DNA from: Xylocopa sonorina
Lineage: Eukaryota > Arthropoda > Insecta > Hymenoptera > Apidae
Assembly (NCBI RefSeq): GCF_050948175.1
Contig: NC_135197.1
Span: forward strand, 10,868,501-10,932,500
Length of the DNA stretch: 64,000 nt
Reading direction: 5' to 3'
Part shown: positions 14,901 to 28,200 of the stretch, one piece after another
How positions within the stretch are numbered: the stretch's first letter is position 1
Layout: the number at the start of each line of letters is the position of its first letter
Notes under the pieces: generated by a model
Databases searched by the model: none
Told to the model about the DNA's origin: nothing
What the model saw: the letters and a program-made list of their open reading frames with translations, nothing else
Position numbers and translations under genes: made by a program

Positions 14901-17900
14901 ACTTCCAACATTTAATGTGAAGTGATAAAATGTTTTCAGTATAGACTCTCTTGAATTACTGGTCATCCAGATTGAAATCTTTCGTTGCTTCTTGCCCCAT
15001 TTTTTAAGTTCCCGTTCTGTCTACCATTCAGGATCGCTGGTAATGATTCATTGAGGAAAGGTATTCGAGAAAGAGAGTGGCGAGCGTCGAACTGTTACAC
15101 TTGGACCAGGTCCAAGGACGAGCCACGTTAGCGGCGCATAACTCGCGTGGGTTTCGCACAAGCAAACCGACGCCAACCATACAGATACGCCGATCGTTAA
15201 TTGTTCGATTTCGCCCGCTTAATCGAGCGTTCGAGTGTCAAAAATACGCGTCGCGAGGCAACACTTACACTAATAATCGCGATAGATTTGCTTTGAAGCT
15301 TAGAAATCCCAAGAAATTCCAAGGAGTTTTGAAAAAATCAGCTCGAGCAGAATTAATCTTCTCGCGCGACTCTTCGCAGGAGCCATCCAGTATTTACGAT
15401 GGTCTTAACCTACCCGTCGTAATTTCCCACGCGAAACCCTTCGTCGCAACCCTTCCTGCGCAGAATTTTTTAATATCAAACTAGCATGGACCCTCGACCC
15501 GTGGAGGCCTGAAAAAACAAAAAGCTTGGACAAAGGCGAATTAAAGGAGGCGACGTCCTTCGTGGCGCGGGATTTGCGTGAAGGTTTCGCCACTTGAACG
15601 ATTGAAAATGGAAAAAAAACGTTCAGCGTTCGATATCGATCGCGCGTCGTCGTGGCGAATCCATGTTCCGGCTCGGCCGCGAAACGCAATTATAATCACG
15701 GGTGCTGGTGGCGTTGACACGGCCGGTAGAAAAGGGACGGCAAGTAGATAAAACCCGTTTCGGGTCGGACGCTCCCGGCGCCTCGATCAAAGGACGAGAA
15801 AGACGCTCGCTCTTTCATCAAACGCCGGGCAACTTTCCAATTACGCCCGCTGCGTTCTCGAGTCGACGCCGGGGGTGCCGCCTCTTTCGATCTGCTGATA
15901 CCGGAAGCTGGACAACCGACGCGACCAGCGGACCCTCCGTCCAAGTGGAAACGCGTTATTAATGCAATCGTGCCTCGGCTGCCAGTCTTCCGTCGACGAT
16001 CGACTTTCAAATTATTATTGCATTGCCAAGCGTATTGTACGTTGACTTCTCTTAATAATTAATCTCGAGTGAGGGAACTTTGGATCTTAATAATTTAATT
16101 GCCGCCTCGAATCGATACCCAATCCACCCCCTGAACTCTATTTTCATCGTTATCGCAGAGAATCACCGCTAAAGTTAGCATGTTATCCGTGGAAGGTCTC
16201 GAATGGACATCGTTTCCACTGATCCGGTTCGCAGGCACGGACAACGCGCAGTTATCGAATCGTTCGTGTACCAACAAAGATTATTCAACGCCGGAATTAA
16301 TATCTAATTATGGACATGACCGAGAGGAAGCTGTCAGTAACGGTATTTGAGCGTACGCTGTGCACACACGGCGCGCGTTGCTGCTGTCGGTGTCAGCGAG
16401 GGTTGGACGGTGGGGTGCAGGAATCACCGTAAACCGATCGCCAATGGCGTGGCCTGGACACACGGTATCCCATTTCCATTCGAAATGAATCCCAACAGCC
16501 GCGAGTGGCCGCGCTTCCTCGAGATTTCCGATACGGTGCTTGCACGTGGTGCACGTGAACCCGCGAATCTCGACGCCGCTTCCTGCATATGATGCTTATT
16601 ATGCAATCGAATGCGGATCGCATTGTGCGACCAACCGTCCTGGCCATCGATCGAAACGACAATTATGGGACCGCCGTTCGCTCTCGTTCACCATTTCGAG
16701 GTGAGAATAGCGAAGTCTTCGTAACAGACGAGGTTTCGTCTCTCGTACGAACAAGAAAATTTCTATTTCAAGTATACACCATTTCTGTGCTTTCCATTCG
16801 AAAATGGAACGCGACGAATTTGAATACCATTAGATATAACCTTGAAATAATCCCAATGGCTCTCAACGGTCCGAAGATAGCACTGAAACGACGTCGAACA
16901 GAACTTTGATACGCCCTTGAATTCCCTGAGAATTACCATAGTAATAGCCCAGAAATTACCTCAAGGTATCCTCGAATGACTTTAAACGAGGTTCGATACT
17001 AGTAACCGTACGTGTATACCTTATTCCAACGTGAATCGAATGTAGAATCCGCGCGAGGCGAGCTCGATCGGTGCGTTTCTTATTGCTATTCCGCAATTTC
17101 CACGACAATTAAGGTACAAGCGAACGATAGAGTCCGTATCGAGCTCTCGCGCCATCTTCGTGGGTGCGATACGAGCCGACGGCCCTCGCCAGGAGCGCAA
17201 ACACAGGAACGGTTACACGGGGGTTTAATCGGCCAGCAACACCGTTAACAAGGTCCTTTGCCACGGAAGCAATTTGTGTACGAGTTTGTCGCAGCTCATT
17301 CGCTGCACTTCGTTTGCTGAATTTTAATTAGCTTGCTCGGCAGTCGCACCACGGCCGGCTCGTCGTTGTTATCGAGTAAATAACTTCGATATCGGTGCTC
17401 ATTAAACGACCTCGAATGATTTTCTGGCTGGTACCAGGCGAGAGGCTGCTACCAGCGGAGAATTAAAAGGCGCGCGCGTATTCCTCTGAGCGGTTCTCTC
17501 GATGAATCGACGGGAACTGAAACGCATACACCGCACGATGTATAATAAATACGTAGCTGCGCGCGCTTGACCGTAAGCTTTACAAGCTCGTTGCGAGCTT
17601 TCTAACTCACGTAACCGTGGGTGTTTTCGAGCTGCTTAAAATTGAAATATCAATCTGTACCATAAAGACGTTACTCTCGTCGATTTGTTCAGGTTACTGC
17701 CGCGTGTTCGCGGGATGCCCCCGGGTCCCAACCACCGCAAACGGAAGGAACTAACGAGCACAAGTTTCGATCCAGCCCGACAATTTAAAACCAGGATCCC
17801 ATTCTCCTTCGACTGTAAATCGGTTGCATTCAATCGGCTACCTTTCATCGCTTTTTACCGCGCGTCCACCAACATCATCCCCTCTCCGTCTGGCAACGGC

Positions 17901-20900
17901 GAGGAACTCGATGGAACTATCACGAGATCCGCTGGCCGTTTCGAAGCTCGCCAAGTCGAAAACTTTCCGAATGACTGATCGAACGCGATTCGTTTGCACG
18001 CTTCGTGATTCCGTTTGAAGGACTTTGTTGTACCAAGTTCGATTGCAGGCGCCGTTCCTCCTGAAAACGTTCCTGCGGTTATATCCGGCAGTCCCTCCCG
18101 TTTAAAGGACTTCCAGACGGAATCGCGCTCGGTCATTTCGCTGCTGGACTATTCTAAAAGAGTTACTTTATTCCACGACGGCTCCATCCACGTTTAACGA
18201 TGCACTTACGTCGATTGAAAATCGCGATCGCGCGTAAATAATGGCAACAGTGATCAGAAGGATGGACCAAACTCTCGACTGACTTCGTTCGTCGAACGAT
18301 TCGCGTGCGAATTAACCGAGAGAAACGAGAATTTTCGGTTGCCCACCAACGCGAGGTGTCCACTGACCAGGGACGCGGTTTGTAAATCAGAAAATCGGTC
18401 GACGAAAACGGAATAATTGGACGAACACGGATTGATGATCGTTCGCATACGCCTGGCCGGGTGCGATTCCAATGTTGCGCACGATTCGCCGCGCGGGATG
18501 ATAAATCGTTTCGGCGCATTGAAAATTTTCAAACAACTCGCACCGCGGTTATAAACCCGCGGTGTTTTCGACCGCGGTGGCAGAATCGGTGCAAATTACA
18601 CTCGTTAGCGGCGTGTCGCGACATCGGGTGAGCGCGCGCGGAAAAATCGGTTTATCGCTCGGTCAACTTCGCTTGGCACCTGTCAGGGAAATCAGCGACC
18701 GGTGAATGTTCGATAATGACACGATTTCGCGGTTAAAAAACCAGCGACGTTACTCGAAACGTGTTATAACAGTTGCGTCCAATTTCACTGACGATCTTCG
18801 AGTCGAATCGAGGACGAAACGAAAATCGTCCAACGATTTCGCATCCCCAAAGACGGATTCCTCTAATTCGAGGCAATCCGTAGCAGCGACGAAACTCGCG
18901 AGCATCGAGGACATTAACTGGTGGATCTCGTTTGACAGACCAGCCGCGATATCTGACGGTGTTCGCGGGGGCTACGTGACTCAACTTGCATTAGTCTTAT
19001 CGCGAGGGGCGAGTATTATAGAGAGGCGGATGGCAAAGTTGCCAGACCTAAATCGCGTCGCGGATCGAGGAGTTGACGCGCGCTCAACTTTGAAATCGGC
19101 TTGCATTAATACAACGAAGATAATAACGCCGCTCGAACTTCGGTTTCCCCGAGCTCGCGGAAAATCGCGAGTTCACGCTCGAACGGAGTTGTCGAATCCG
19201 TTCGTCGCGCGCGATCCGACGAGGATACGCGTCCTCGTCGTCGTCGTCGATGGAACACGTATATCGAAATAATTCGAACGTTAAATATTCCGCACGCAAA
19301 CCGTGCGGGAAGCTTCTTACGTGTCTCGTCGCGCGAAATTCCTGTCCTCGATCGAACGATTGATCCTATCAAGTGCCTCCACGAAACTGACAAGCGTCGT
19401 GTTACTTTTACGCTGAGAGAGTTTCAATGGTTCGCTCGACGGGTGGATTGTCGACAATTTCCTCGGGTATTTACGTGGAATTGGAGAGCTCGCCGAGAAA
19501 ATCGGCTGGCTCTGTCTATGCGCGTGAATTTTATTACACTTTTTGGTTCTTCTAATTTGTTCTGTACGAAGCGTTGGTGCTCGTTTCGAATGCGCATAAT
19601 GCACGTGGATACAAGCGTTTGAAATGAACCGGAGAAATATGAGCCGAGATAGAACAATGGCACGGAATGGAACGAAACTTGCACGGATTCAGGCGAGACC
19701 GGTAGATTTAAAACAGGACCTCAATAGTTCCAGACAAGACGGCCTACGGCGGTGAGAAAAAAAAAATGGATAGAACGTATGCTCGGATCTAGGTGAAGGT
19801 AAATGAAACGGGAGATATTCCACCATGCCCCCCGTTATACGCAACGGACCTAAATAAAGACTGAAATCCGCGATACGAACGTCGTCGAGGATCAATTCAA
19901 TTGGATATCTGAAATCTATGAAACCAGTCCAGCTGGCAGCGAATGTTTAAACATTCGATATTTCACGGACATCCTCGTCGATCGTGACGGAAACTGCATC
20001 GACGTCGCGTCGCTTATTTCCCGAACGAACGTGAACGGCCTGGCCTGCTTCTTTAATCCGACACGCTTTAAATTTCCATCCGAGCGTGCGAGTCCCGACG
20101 AGATTTACTCGCAAGGCGACGAAAGCCCCGCCGTCGAACCATTAGCATATCTCTGTTCGACGGAGGACGAGGAAGATGAAGGTAGAGCCCGAGTAAAACA
20201 GCAATTTCCCCGTTAGAAAAATTTATGCGGAGGAACTACCGTCGGTAGCCAGGCGGCCCGTTCTCGCGCTCGCCATTTAACTACGTCCACGTGGACAGAC
20301 TGTTCGGTAATGAAAATCGACGAGAGACGGTAAAATGAATTCGCTTCAGTTCTGGTCTCATTCGACTCGAATACTTCTCGACCGCTAGTCTCTGGATTTC
20401 ATAAAACCCTCGGATCGCTCGTGCACCTTTAATCCGTTCGATCGTCGCGTTATCTTTACAGATTCGCTGGTCTCGAAATTTATTTCGAGTGGACAACTGC
20501 TCTTCTGGAACGCGATTCAAGGGACGAAAATCGTGTCGACGATTCCCGTAAATACCAGCGGGACTGAAACGTCGAACCGTCACCTTTTCTCCAGCCGAAC
20601 CCGGCATCGAGTATTCGACTCGACCCGCCGCGTAATTTATATCGACGAAGCCAGAGGTGGGCGGAAAACGAGCCAAATTAAATCGAACGAAGGAACGAGA
20701 CGAGTCGACGGCGGGAGGGATCGTTCGTCAGGAAATGAAGAACAAGTTCTCCGCGAGGCATTAACACGCCGGACGGGGTCGCGTCGCGAGACGGTTGGAA
20801 ACGAGAAACGAGTGTCGACAGGGCTCCCCTTTGTTATAACACCGTGCACGATAGCGCGAGAACTCGCGGGAAGAAGTAAGTATTGTTCAGCAGGAAATTC

Positions 20901-22168
20901 GTCCTTCTTACCCCGTCGAGAGACGGTCAATATTTGCGGGCGCGAGTGTTCCCCCTGCTCGAAGAATCCACTCTCGTGCCAAACCCCCCGCGAGCAACCC
21001 CTCTCTCTCTGTCTCTGTCCGAATTATTATCGATGAGACGAAGGAAATGAGAATCCTCCGTGACAATGACGATACCTTGTTCGTTTGCGCGGGCAAAAAC
21101 GAGCGTCTCGACGCCGCCTACCACTTTCGAACGCTATTCGACTACGTAATGGAGTTGGAGGTTTAACTAACTAGCCGTAACTTCGACGCTGCCCGCGTAA
21201 CAAGGACACCACCGGGGGAATACCCTGGCTAAGGAGACCCGTAAATGGGCCGTGCACCGCGTTGCTCTTGATAAATCGAACCGTGTAATTAAATCAAATT
21301 CCGGTGGACCGTTAGCCGGCGGGACGAAGAATCGACCCGCGCAGGATAAAGAGCGAAACTCGATTACTCGGCTGGACAAATTCCCTTTCCATGGAACTAC
21401 CGTTTTTTTTTCCTTTTTTTTTCTTTAAGAACGTCCAATTACGCTTCACGTGTTCGCAGATCACGCGTACTCGGCAAATTTGCTCTTCCACGGCTTCCGA
21501 CACTTGCTCCTGACAGTTTTTCATTCTACGTTTGCACGAAGAAGAAACGCGCCGCGTTTCACAGCCCTGTCTGCGGATTTAACCGCGGTTCCGGTTTAAT
21601 TCCAACCCCGCGCGCGCGTTACGCCAGCGAATGGATTAGAACCGCGGTCGAACGATATTTAAACTTCCCCTAATGCGGGTACCGCGATAGCGAGTAGGGT
21701 AGTGGATAAACACTGGCGAATAAATCAGCGAAGCAGTTACTTCGACGATTAGAACGGCGGTACGCTGGTTCTAGGTCGCGCGGAACACGGCCATCTCCAT
21801 TCTTCGGTGAGAAACAGGGTTGAACGGTGGTTTTCCTTCGTTTGGAAACCGCGAAACCCCGCGCGAACGATCCTCTCAGACGCGCAAAAAACACCACCCA
21901 ATATTATTCGCCGGCGTGTCGAGTCAGGCATTTTTCATTTCTCACTGTTTGCCATTAGATTAACGGCGTCTGCGTTCACCTAACCCTCCTCATCGCGATT
22001 CAACCCCTCTCTCGACTGACTGCGTCTCTTTAATTATTTCTCTCCTGTCGCGACTATTCATTTCCACGGGGTGCTTTACTTTCGTGCAATATTCATTTCG
22101 TTGTACGTGTGAATTGAACGACATTAATTGCTCTGTATGGAATATAGCTGGGGAACCGTTAAAGGGAA
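8971..22168. other. Non-coding DNA, no gene recognised
   Basis: No supported gene. The longest open frame in the window lies here (14054-14854, 266 codons) but is dominated by Arg, Ser, Phe and Pro in no recognisable domain, and neighbouring frames on both strands are also open, so it is read as chance. A-run microsatellite at about 12131-12150 and T-runs at about 21406-21426 are simple repeats. A GC hairpin at 18541-18564 is listed separately. Confidence 0.55.
18541..18564. other. Perfect GC-rich inverted repeat
   Basis: Arms CACCGCGG (18541-18548) and CCGCGGTG (18557-18564) are perfect inverted copies around an 8-nt AT-rich spacer. A third CCGCGGTG follows at about 18572. It may be paired protein-binding sites or a cruciform-prone spot; no gene is attached to it. 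Confidence 0.55.
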
Positions 22169-22235
22169 CTAATTTGCTTCGTGTGTTATAATCCCCCCCC
22201 CCCCCTTCTAATTTACCTCGTGCGTTATAACCCTC
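22169..22235. repeat. 39-bp duplication around a 13-C run
   Basis: CTAATTT followed by a GTTATAA-containing segment occurs at 22169 and again at 22208, a period of 39 bp with a few transitions. The first copy ends in an uninterrupted run of 13 C (22193-22205). This looks like a slippage-prone two-copy minisatellite. Confidence 0.7.
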
Positions 22236-25200
22236 TATTTCTTTGGTACCGTTTCGTTTCAATCGCGCAATTGGGGACACGTCTTCGTTTCGAGAATAAC
22301 AACTGTCTACGAAGAACAAGCTGGAAACGAGTAGGGAAAGTAGAGTGGTAAACAGGAATATTTTTCATAGAATTTCCATCGACCACCTCACCGAAATATT
22401 CTGAAAGGGGTGGAAAATAGGGGAATAAAAGTAAACGGAAGAAAGCCGCGGCGTATCGCGGCTTCCCCGTGCCGATAAAACCAACTCCGATCGAGCGGAG
22501 TCCTCGGTGGAAAGTTTGAAAAGAAGCTTTTGAGTCACATTCTCTCTCGAGCCGCAATATCGGGGAAGCAGTTACGGATAAATATGCGAGGCCGGAATTA
22601 GGGTCGTTTCGATAGAAAATGCGAGGTAGCGAAGAAGAGGGATGGAAGCGAGGGGTGGCTCGATCAAACAGAAACTCGAAAGTAGACGTTCGTCCGATGC
22701 AATTGCAAAGCTGAGGACGCGCGAGACGCGAAGACAGTTGCGGAGGAGACTGGAAAGATTTACTACGATTTGCTCGCGAGATGCGGATTCCTCGCGCGTA
22801 AAAGCGATATATTAGACGCGACGCGGAGCCCGCGTAAGTTGGACGCCCTCGCGGAAGGTTGACTCTGTCTTCGCCGGTTAAAAAGCGTAGGAGCGAAACC
22901 TCTGAGGCGGTGGGTGCGCAGGGGCTCGCAGTACTCGAGGGCGCGCTGACCGAGGAGAAACGGAGGCTGGTGACGGAAACTCTAAAATGAAGGTCTAAGT
23001 AGCGGAGCTGGTAAGCTTAACCCAGCATATGTGTGGTGTATACCGAGGGGCGTGCGAGGGGGTGTAATCCGTGCTACCCATTCGCAGCCACGAAAACTAA
23101 GTACGTGAAACGAATTATTATCAGACCGCGGAACGAGCTTCCAAGGCGTAACATCTGCGTAGGCTGGGGACTATCAGCGCCTCTTTTTCGCTTCTGAGCC
23201 GAGCGAGCGCCACGGACCGGTTCCCGTGAATTTACATTTACCCTCGCCGGTTCGCCCTCCTTTTTTTCATCTCGATTCCCTTCAAAAGCCCCGGGATTTC
23301 GTACCTGCTGGCGTGCAAATGGTTGCTCGAATTAGTATATGAGAATTTGACGATCTCACGGGCGGAAAACTGCGGATGCAGCCAGCTTTTCAAACGGACT
23401 CGACGCGTCGAGCCTCCGCGTCTGACGCAGTACACCGCGACTTAATCTACCGCGAACTACCCTCCTGCCACGGAGTAAAGATTGCCACGTGGTTTTCGCA
23501 TCGATCAGACAGCTGTTATCATACTCGAGGCTACGATCGAACGCATAGCATCCCTTTAGGAAGCTATAAATTCCATCCTTCTTGCGAACGAGCTTAATCT
23601 GTGGAATTCAACTACCCACGAGCGAGGGTAAATAGTCGAGCTCTCCTTCGCCGACGAACGTGTCGGTTATTTAAGACTTTATCTAGATCTTTATGCACCG
23701 GACGTGCCAGAATCCCGCTCGTCCGGTCGGGAATTCCTTCCCTTCGTGACAAATATCCGCTACGTCCCGGATTTGAAGCGGGAACTTTACCGCCGCTTCG
23801 TGCGCGGCATCTTACCCTCTACGTTCTCGCGACCGCCACGATTCATTATCCTCGTTACTCGTTCCAAAGTGTGCATCCATCGTCCACCTCGAGCTAAGCG
23901 AAAGCTCGCGCAAACATCACTCGCGAAATTTTCTGCACGCGGACTGCTCAGCGTCACGGTGCGAACGCTTATTAGTTTTGCATTACGCGTAAAACGAAAA
24001 CGCAATGGCTGTTCCGGAGCTCCGTTTCGTTGTACCGTAGAGGATTCACCGGTGGTACGAGACGACCGCAAACACCGCGACTTCCAACGAAACATTCATA
24101 TCCTCAAACTCCCGACGCATGAAGCGATCATTTTTAAAGATGAAACCTACGCGAAGTGTGCAAGCTAATATCGATACCAAAGTCTGACAGCGTGGTTCAA
24201 TATTCCCATAAACGTGCCCGCGTTTAAATGATCGCGCAACCGCTGATTCGTCAATAACCACGCCGCGTATCTGCGTTAATTTACATTCAAGCAGACCGAC
24301 TAACCGACCGCCAAACCGTCTAGTTAATGGGATAATCAAACGATACACAACAACGCGAACGAACCCTCGGATAACTAACGAGTGAAATCTCATCGAACGA
24401 TCGCTCGAACCTAAATGTCACGCGTATACAGAGGGTTCCTCCGTATTCCGCGCGAGGGTGGAAAACGTACGAGCGGGCCGTATAAATACCAGGCCAAGAA
24501 GTTTCTCTCGAGCCGGCTTTATAAGAACACGGGAAATGATAGCGCACACGCGCTCAAAATGTGCGGCTCGCTGGTAAGAAGTACGCGGCGATAAATCCTG
24601 AGCGTGACCCGGACCACTGGCTTTCCCGCGCCGTTTTGGTCTGCTTGCGCTGCAGCTCGACTCGGCCACCGCTGAGAACCGAAATATTACCTTGTTCCAC
24701 GGGACAGGGATAACCCGTCCCGAATAATTTCGCGACGGTTAAACTTAACAGACGAACGGTCACGGATACGAAGCGGATTTATTTCGCCTGTAAAAGAGGA
24801 ATCGTCGATCGATTGGAAGGGGAATTTGAACAGGTTCCAGACTTTTACCATCATCGTTGATACGATTCGAGAGATTCGAGCTACGCATTCGCGGGATGAA
24901 CGCTTTAGAATCGCGAGGAAGTAGCGTAAATTTCGTTTCGAGTCCCATTGGAAAGGAAAGCAAGGATAGAGGCGAATAGTAGGACCCATTAATAGGCTGA
25001 CACGCAGGCACAAGGCAGCCGACGTGCCCACTCCATTAATGGCTCCTACTACTTACGCTTTGATTTACAACCTCGATACACTTCTTCCATCGAGCGTAAT
25101 GCGTCCCAGGCAGTGACATTAATTCCAAGGTATCGAGCATTAATTGTTTCGCTGGCCTCCCGTTTGATTCAAGATTTGCCCCCACGGTCGATGGACAATA

Positions 25201-28200
25201 GTCATTTGTCAAGCTAATTGCAAGAAACAGAGTACGCGAGCGAGTAACAGGACTGATGGCGCCGGTTGGATTTTCACCGCGATACTAAACACAGATGAGT
25301 TTATCGAGCCTCCACCAGCAACGTTTGACCGGTTGTTGTTTGCGCCCTGTTCGCGTACCCGTGGTTTATGTTTGTGTTGCAACGAGAGCCGCGTACACGT
25401 ACGGATTGAGACGTCGAGCGCGCTATTTGCCAGCGTCAGGAGCGAATGTTCGCTTGCGTTCGACGGCTGGATGTTTCGAGCATCGTCGTTGGTGACTTTC
25501 GTTTACTTTGGAACGTGTTACCGTGTCTGGTTCTGGTCTTAACAGGGTACGTTGAGAGAGACGTTGTCTGAAATACTGGGGACACGGGGAAGGACGAGAA
25601 CTTTGCGAATATTTCGCGCGACGCCTCCGGCGTGGATACTCGAAATATGCCCCGGGTATTAATTTCCCATAGAACGATAAAATACTTAGCCATCGAAATG
25701 AGAAACTTGCCGAGATTCCCAGAACATTCCCAGCCGACTTCGCGTGATTTAACTCGGTGTAATTCAATTCGTATTGCTTAATATTCCTCGCCAACTTTCC
25801 ACTACCCGGCTCTACATAATGCACACGAATGTAATGATACTTGACAAACTAATTATAGTTCGCGGCAGACGTGCCTCGTCTGCGCCCGTGGGCGAGCAAT
25901 CCGAGAACGGGGCTGGCGTCGTCGTTCCATCCCTGTTTTAATTCGAGCGCGTTCGCCAGCGGTGGAGGATTAATCGTTAAAATCTTGAAACCGACCCCGA
26001 TCCATCCTCGTCGGAAGCTGGCGAGCAGCAGCCCTCGTAGCGCCCCGTTCTCGTTCGCGTTAAACAATCATGTCTGATTCGAATCGTACGTGTCCCGAAC
26101 AGAGGCTCCATAATCTGTTTAAACGCTACGTGTTTAGAAATCGCACGCGATCGCCAGACAAAGCGCAATTAACTCACAAATGATACACAGAGCGCGGGTT
26201 GAATAGCGATTAATTGTCTGGCGGTACCGATTGTGTTCGTAGCCGCGCGTAGAACAAGACGGTAAATGAAGACGACGAGGCGAATATTAAATATCGCCTC
26301 GTCGTCTACCGAGTCCTGTTTCCACTGGTGACGATAAAACGACACGCTGTGCGTACGCGTGGCACCGTCAAAGGTGGATCCATTATTGCGCGGATGTTTC
26401 GCGACGAAAGTCTGCCACCTGTTCGCTCGCGGAGGACGAGCCAGACCCGCCGGAGACGGAAGTCGGGACGGGTGGGAAAAACGCGAGGGTTGCGAAAATC
26501 TAGCGCGCGCCGCGGCGGCATCGGTCGTCGTTATGAGAATTCCACGGGAGTGGCCCTCGAGGGCGCGCGAGAGACGCTTATGAAATTCCGTCGAAGCGCG
26601 ATGCTGGTGCTCGCAGGCTTCGCGCAACGGGGGTGGCGACGGCGAAGAAGAACGGATCGGATTAAAATCGGCTATCGATTCGTCCAATGTGTTGTGCCAG
26701 CCGCGGATCGTTAATGGAACAATAATAGACGCGTGGCCAGGCGTATTACTGACGCGTGGCCGATAAAATTACAGAGCCGGGTAATTAATGTCCGATAATG
26801 GCCGTGGGTCCCGTTGGTAAAATTATATTCGCGGGAGTTTTACGCGGCTCGGGCCACAATGCATAATCTATCGTGCCGCGGAGTCATGCATAATTCACGC
26901 GGTTACAAATTATTCCCCCGTATTACGAATGCCCGACAACATTTCGCTCCTCTGTTTCGTACGCCCCTCCTTTGGCCCGTCGTTACCCCTTGTCCCCTTT
27001 CCCGTTCTTCGTTCGCATAATGCGGGTAATAACGCGCGAACGAGCCACGATACGCGGCGATCCATGCAAATTTTTCGACGACGCTGGTTTACAACGAGAC
27101 AGAGAGGTGTCCCGTCGACGTGTGGATCGTCGCGATCGTCCTTTGTACGTGGAATCGATTCGACGCGAATGCACGCGTTAATTATTATCCGTGCCAGTGA
27201 ATTACCTACTTTCCTATGCGCAATCAACTTCTCCTTCGCTGGCAAGAATTGTGATTCAAATGGTAAAGCACAGTGGCACCGCGATAACCAGACAAAGCAA
27301 GACGTACAATATGAATAAACGAGTTGGGTTTATAGCGCTAGGAGGGCTGTGTGTAACGATTTGAATTGGCTTTATAGCAGGAACGTGACTTCTTTCATAT
27401 TTTCAAGTATAAACATTCTTATGCGCCGTCGTCGAGTTTTTATTCGACTCGGTTATTACTCGGGGAAATTGCAGTTTCTAATTAGAACGTGTAAACGTTG
27501 AACCTTTCCTTTCGTTTCTAACAGTTACCCCTGTTTTACGAACGATTATGCGAGTAACGTATATAACGTTACTGTCCGGTATCCAAAGAAGAAAATCTCA
27601 TACCCGTTCCCCAATGGTCCCAGATTAAGCGTGAGTAATGAAAAAACTCGAGCCACGCAAAGGTTTCACGGAACATTCGACGGGATACGTGATCCTCGAT
27701 CTACTTAAAGCACGCCGTCCCAGGGCGTATTATTCTCGACAAAGAACCGTCGGGAACTTGCGAGTTTGGTTATCCTTAATTACACCCGGGCCCGGTTGGA
27801 AAAGTTAAAATCTCTGCGTTCGCTCGATCCCTCCAAGTAGAAGAAAAAGGACGAGGGTGAGAACGGTGGAAAAAATCCTTTCCTTCGCGAGAGGAGAAAG
27901 AAGCGGCAGAAGAAGAACGCGGAGGCTTGGGGGATGATCGAAACTGAGACATTATCGGCGTGTCAAGAGTTTTCAATAGTTAACGAGCTTTTGATCTGAT
28001 TATCGAGGAAACTTTCCAAGAACTGCGACAGTCGGTGCAGCCAGCGAGAAGAGTAGAGAACGGACTAATTTCGTCGTTTTAATCTGGCCCGATGGCACTT
28101 AAATAATTTATAATAACGAGCGAATCTCTCCCGACTCACCGTACAGAATGTGACAGGGACTTATCGAACGGAGTGAAGGGAAGAACGTGAAAATTGCCAA

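Noticed and set aside
18706..19272. 188-codon open frame
   Set aside because: No recognisable domain and composition driven by CpG-rich codons. No splice or start context that sets it apart.
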